From assembly GCA_964480945.1 (NCBI GenBank), contig CAYZRX010000033.1, positions 1 to 37,049 on the forward strand: a DNA stretch of 37,049 nt. Direction: 5' to 3'. This DNA comes from VGWB01 sp964480945. GTDB taxonomy: Bacteria; Bacteroidota; Ignavibacteria; UBA10030. Positions 34,755 to 37,049 of the stretch are shown one piece after another. The notes under the pieces are model-generated. The model had not been told where the DNA came from, searched no databases, and saw only the letters and a list, made by a program, of their open reading frames with translations. The position numbers were made by a program, and so were the translations under genes. Every line of letters begins with the position of its first letter. Position 1 is the stretch's first letter.

Positions 34755-34783
34755 TTGGCTCAATTGAAATTTCCGTGTATATT
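34755..34783 (+). promoter_or_regulatory. Sigma-70-like promoter candidate for the 34827 gene
   Basis: TTGGCT (34755-34760, four of six to TTGACA) and TATATT (34778-34783, five of six to TATAAT) are separated by exactly 17 bases. A start site near 34790 would give a leader of about 37 bases before ATG 34827. No Shine-Dalgarno sequence is visible in that leader, which is usual for FCB-group genes. Confidence 0.45.
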
Positions 34784-34826
34784 GTTCGCGGACTTCCTCC
34801 TCTCTCCCATAATTCTGACAACTCCC

Positions 34827-36824
34827 ATGAAACCCCGTAGCTCAACAGCTTTCTCAGTGGCTGCCGTCATCGTGGCGGCGTTCCTCTTGGCTCCTTCGTC
34901 ATCTCCACTCCAGACCGGAAAGGCCAAGGGTCCATCGATTGCGCAAACCGTGGAGCCGGTGTCACCGCCCGTGGATTCAGCCTCACTCGTGCATCTCCTC
35001 GATTCTCTCATCGTCCCGGGATTGGAGAAATATCACATACCCGGGATGGTCATTGCGATCGTCCATGACAGCAACATCGTTCTGGCAAAAGGCTATGGCT
35101 ACGCCGATGTCGAGCGCAAGATCCCTTTCGATCCGGACAGCACCGTCATACGGATAGCCTCGGTCTCGAAGCTCTTTACAGGGACGGCAGTGCTGCAGCT
35201 CGTCGACCGGGGAGTGCTCGACATGCATCAGGACATCAACACCTATCTCAGCCGGTTCAAGGTCGAGAACTGGCCGGGAAAGCCGATCACGCTTCACCAT
35301 CTTCTGACCCATACGGCCGGGTTCGATGACCGGTCCATAGGGATGTCAGCCTGGACCCAGGAAAGTCAGATCCCGTTGGGGGACTTTCTCGCGACGCGCC
35401 TACCGAGGAGGATATGCCCGCCGGGCGAAGTCTATATGTATTCGAACATCGCGAATGCGCTGGCCGGCTTCGTGGTGGAGGAAGCCACCCATGAGGACTA
35501 TGCCGCGTATGTCCGCCAGAACATCCTTGAACCCCTCGGGATGAGAAAAAGCGACTATCGGTTGCGCCCAGATCTCCAGCCGCTGTTAGCACAATGTTAC
35601 TCTCATCAGGGCGCGGGCTATCATCACGACCCATTTGACTTCATCAATGACTATCCCTGCGGGCAGATGCTTTCAACGGGAAGGGACATGGCGAAGTTCA
35701 TGATCGCCCACCTCGAGCTCGGACGATATGGAGGGAAGAGGATCCTGAGCGAGGAAAGTGCCAGGGCTATGCACTCGGTCCAATTTACGCACCACAGGGA
35801 ATTGGAACATCCCGTCGGGTACGGTTTTGGAATCGTCCCGGCCAGGTCGCAAACGGTGCTCATGCATGACGGAGGGTATACAGGGATCGGCTGCAGACTC
35901 TGCCTCTCCCCTGAAAGCCGGATCGGTTTCTTCGTGGCGTGCAACATCTTCGATGGCAGGCTGCTCGACGAGGTAAGTCGTTCGCTCCTCGACCTGTTCA
36001 TTCCCGCTTCGCCGCCGGATAGCACGAAATATCCGTTGACAACGCTGCCGCAGTATGACAGAAACATCGCAGAGTTTGCGGGGACGTACCGGTTCTCCCG
36101 GTATGCGCACAACGATGTCACGAAGGTGGGTGTCCTGATCGGCATGAGCGGCCCGGAGATGCAGATCGGACGAACCGGGGAGGGGATGATTGTGATGCCC
36201 ACGTACTCCGGCAAGCCGCGCCGGATGGTCCAGATCCAGCCCTGCCTGTTCCAGTCGATCGACGACAGGTACATGTGCGCATTCCGGCGAGATGCGTCCG
36301 GAGAGATTACGCACCTGTTCACGAACGGCAATACTGCGTTTGAGAAGATCTCCTGGTATGAGACGACGAGTTTCCAGCGCAGCCTGCTTGCCGTTTGTCT
36401 GCTCTTTTTTGTTTTTGTGTCTATCGTGCTCCCGATCCTCCGGAAGATCAGGAAGACGCGAAAACCTTCCGGACTGGGTGTTGATCCTGTCCGCTGGTTC
36501 TCGCAGAAGACGGCTTCCACGTTCCTCATCTATTTTCTGGGAGCAGGGATCGTGATAGGATTTTTGGTCCCGCAAGAGGAGCTGGCGATAGGATTTGCTC
36601 ATGGGATGAGCTGGACGATGTACGTCGTGCAAACCATTGCGCTTCTGGGGATCCTGTTTCTGGCGGGACTGCTCGGGTCATTGTTCTGGCAGTTTGTTGG
36701 GAGAGCTGATGCGAAGGCTGGAGAACGACTGCGGTCAGGATGGCTGGGTCTCGTGACTGCTGTTGTTGGAATGGCGTTTGTTTGGTTCCTCTGGTACTGG
36801 AACCTGGTCGGATATCAGTTCTAG
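34827..36824 (+). CDS. Serine hydrolase, beta-lactamase/PBP fold, with C-terminal membrane domain
   Basis: A 665-residue paralogue of the protein at 2013. The signal peptide or anchor is about 1-33 (AFSVAAVIVAAFLLAPSSS), followed by a linker. The motifs are S112-V-S-K115, Y205-S-N207 and H347-D-G349. The catalytic domain ends near 395 and a beta-rich linker domain runs about 415-535. About four membrane helices lie between 540 and the end, closing with WYWNLVGYQF. The ATG at 34827 opens the signal; the in-frame start at 34755 would lie on top of the promoter candidate. It is more GC-rich than its paralogue. It is bracketed by long direct repeats (34205 and 36839), so it may have moved or been duplicated as a unit. 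Substrate unknown. Confidence 0.9.
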   Translation: MKPRSSTAFSVAAVIVAAFLLAPSSSPLQTGKAKGPSIAQTVEPVSPPVDSASLVHLLDSLIVPGLEKYHIPGMVIAIVHDSNIVLAKGYGYADVERKIPFDPDSTVIRIASVSKLFTGTAVLQLVDRGVLDMHQDINTYLSRFKVENWPGKPITLHHLLTHTAGFDDRSIGMSAWTQESQIPLGDFLATRLPRRICPPGEVYMYSNIANALAGFVVEEATHEDYAAYVRQNILEPLGMRKSDYRLRPDLQPLLAQCYSHQGAGYHHDPFDFINDYPCGQMLSTGRDMAKFMIAHLELGRYGGKRILSEESARAMHSVQFTHHRELEHPVGYGFGIVPARSQTVLMHDGGYTGIGCRLCLSPESRIGFFVACNIFDGRLLDEVSRSLLDLFIPASPPDSTKYPLTTLPQYDRNIAEFAGTYRFSRYAHNDVTKVGVLIGMSGPEMQIGRTGEGMIVMPTYSGKPRRMVQIQPCLFQSIDDRYMCAFRRDASGEITHLFTNGNTAFEKISWYETTSFQRSLLAVCLLFFVFVSIVLPILRKIRKTRKPSGLGVDPVRWFSQKTASTFLIYFLGAGIVIGFLVPQEELAIGFAHGMSWTMYVVQTIALLGILFLAGLLGSLFWQFVGRADAKAGERLRSGWLGLVTAVVGMAFVWFLWYWNLVGYQF

Positions 36825-36838
36825 GCCGATAGGAGAGA

Positions 36839-37004
36839 AACTTCGGAAGCGAGGGAATACGGGACTTGACAGCTAGTAGACAGCTACGTTAGCTCCTATA
36901 TTTTTCCTGAGGTTCTTGCTCCCTTCACGCCCTTGACGAAAATCTATCTGCGCCCTGAAGTGCGACGCAACAAGATCCAGCAACAAATGCGTCGGTTACT
37001 TTCT
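36839..37004 (+). repeat. Long imperfect direct repeat, copy B (downstream of the 34827 gene)
   Basis: Partner of 34205-34370, starting 15 bp after the stop codon of the serine hydrolase gene. Its right end runs into the hairpin at 36994-37027. The window ends 45 bp later, so the full extent cannot be seen. Confidence 0.7.
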
Positions 37005-37027
37005 TCGCTCCTCCGAAGAAAGTAACC
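36994..37027. repeat. Perfect 14-bp hairpin at the end of repeat copy B
   Basis: GGTTACTTTCTTCG (36994-37007) and CGAAGAAAGTAACC (37014-37027) are exact inverted repeats around CTCCTC. Copy A keeps only the inner part (ACTTCGCTCCTCCGAAGT at 34413-34430), with the GGTTACTTT arm left 45 bp away. Copy A therefore looks like a hairpin opened by an insertion or rearrangement. Confidence 0.75.
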
Positions 37028-37049
37028 AAAGAAGGGAGGCCGAAATCGT

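Larger units (their letters stand above)
34131..34826. other. 696-bp divergent intergenic region filled with repeats
   Basis: It lies between the esterase (minus) and the serine hydrolase (plus). It holds, in order, a long imperfect direct repeat (34205-34370), a hairpin ACTTCG...CGAAGT around 34413-34430, a hairpin at 34502-34524, two exact 21-bp direct repeats (34524 and 34692), two related GGGCGACATAT/GAGCGACATAT units (34551, 34604) and a sigma-70-like promoter (34755-34783). No reading frame here looks like a gene. Confidence 0.6.

Noticed and set aside
36860..36900. TTGACA in both long direct repeats as a -35 promoter box
   Set aside because: At 16-18 bases downstream neither copy has a good -10 box (TTAGCT and TCATTT), so I do not call a promoter.

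Overview
This 37 kb window is bacterial and reads as an accessory, cell-envelope region of a Gram-negative organism from the FCB (Bacteroidota/Ignavibacteriota/KSB1-like) part of the tree. The clues are two outer-membrane beta-barrel proteins of the PorT-like type, many Sec-exported proteins, PD40/TolB-like beta-propellers, lipoproteins and appended TPR and FN3 modules. No core marker (rRNA, tRNA, ribosomal protein) is present, so the taxonomic call is an inference. No CRISPR array, integrase or phage gene was seen.

Layout. (1) 1-2000: tail of a probable metallo-beta-lactamase-fold protein, then a divergent apolipoprotein N-acyltransferase (Lnt)-like membrane enzyme. (2) 2000-9450: a run of exported enzymes on the + strand: a serine beta-lactamase-fold hydrolase with a membrane tail, then an alternating Ntn-hydrolase / beta-barrel / Ntn-hydrolase / beta-barrel block, then an S41 peptidase lipoprotein. 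(3) 9450-19530: an AT-rich repeat protein, a beta-lactamase-fold/TPR protein, a GT39-like glycosyltransferase/TPR protein, an NTF2-like protein, an isoprenylcysteine-methyltransferase-like protein, a six-blade propeller and three paralogues of a propeller family with the N-terminal signature YLGQKPPGxTPE. (4) 19530-20240: non-coding, hairpin-rich. (5) 20242-29418: one giant, GC-rich gene for a cyclic beta-1,2-glucan synthase (GT84 + glycoamylase-like + GH94). (6) 29597-34130, minus strand: a Y1/REP-associated transposase, a beta-lactamase-fold hydrolase interrupted by four membrane segments, a hairpin-rich spacer and a secreted esterase. (7) 34130-37049: a repeat-rich spacer, then a second beta-lactamase-fold hydrolase with a membrane tail, bracketed by imperfect direct repeats 2,634 bp apart.

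The strongest theme is modular shuffling. Two unrelated enzymes carry almost the same signal peptide and leader (2013, 4092). Three unrelated enzymes carry the same C-terminal TPR tail (4092, 10723, 13412). Degraded gene tails lie between intact genes: two from the YLGQKPPG propeller family (1858-1950, 9514-9687) and one TPR tail with a one-base loss (15438-15544). One propeller gene is split by a T-run frameshift, and another signal-peptide start survives in frame upstream of it. The glycosyltransferase gene changes base composition abruptly in mid-gene. Together these suggest a region where exported-protein genes are repeatedly swapped at conserved 5' and 3' edges.

Functionally, four serine beta-lactamase-fold enzymes, two penicillin-V-acylase/choloylglycine-hydrolase-like enzymes, an esterase and an S41 peptidase point to hydrolysis of amides, esters or peptides in the periplasm or at the surface. 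The substrates cannot be read from sequence.
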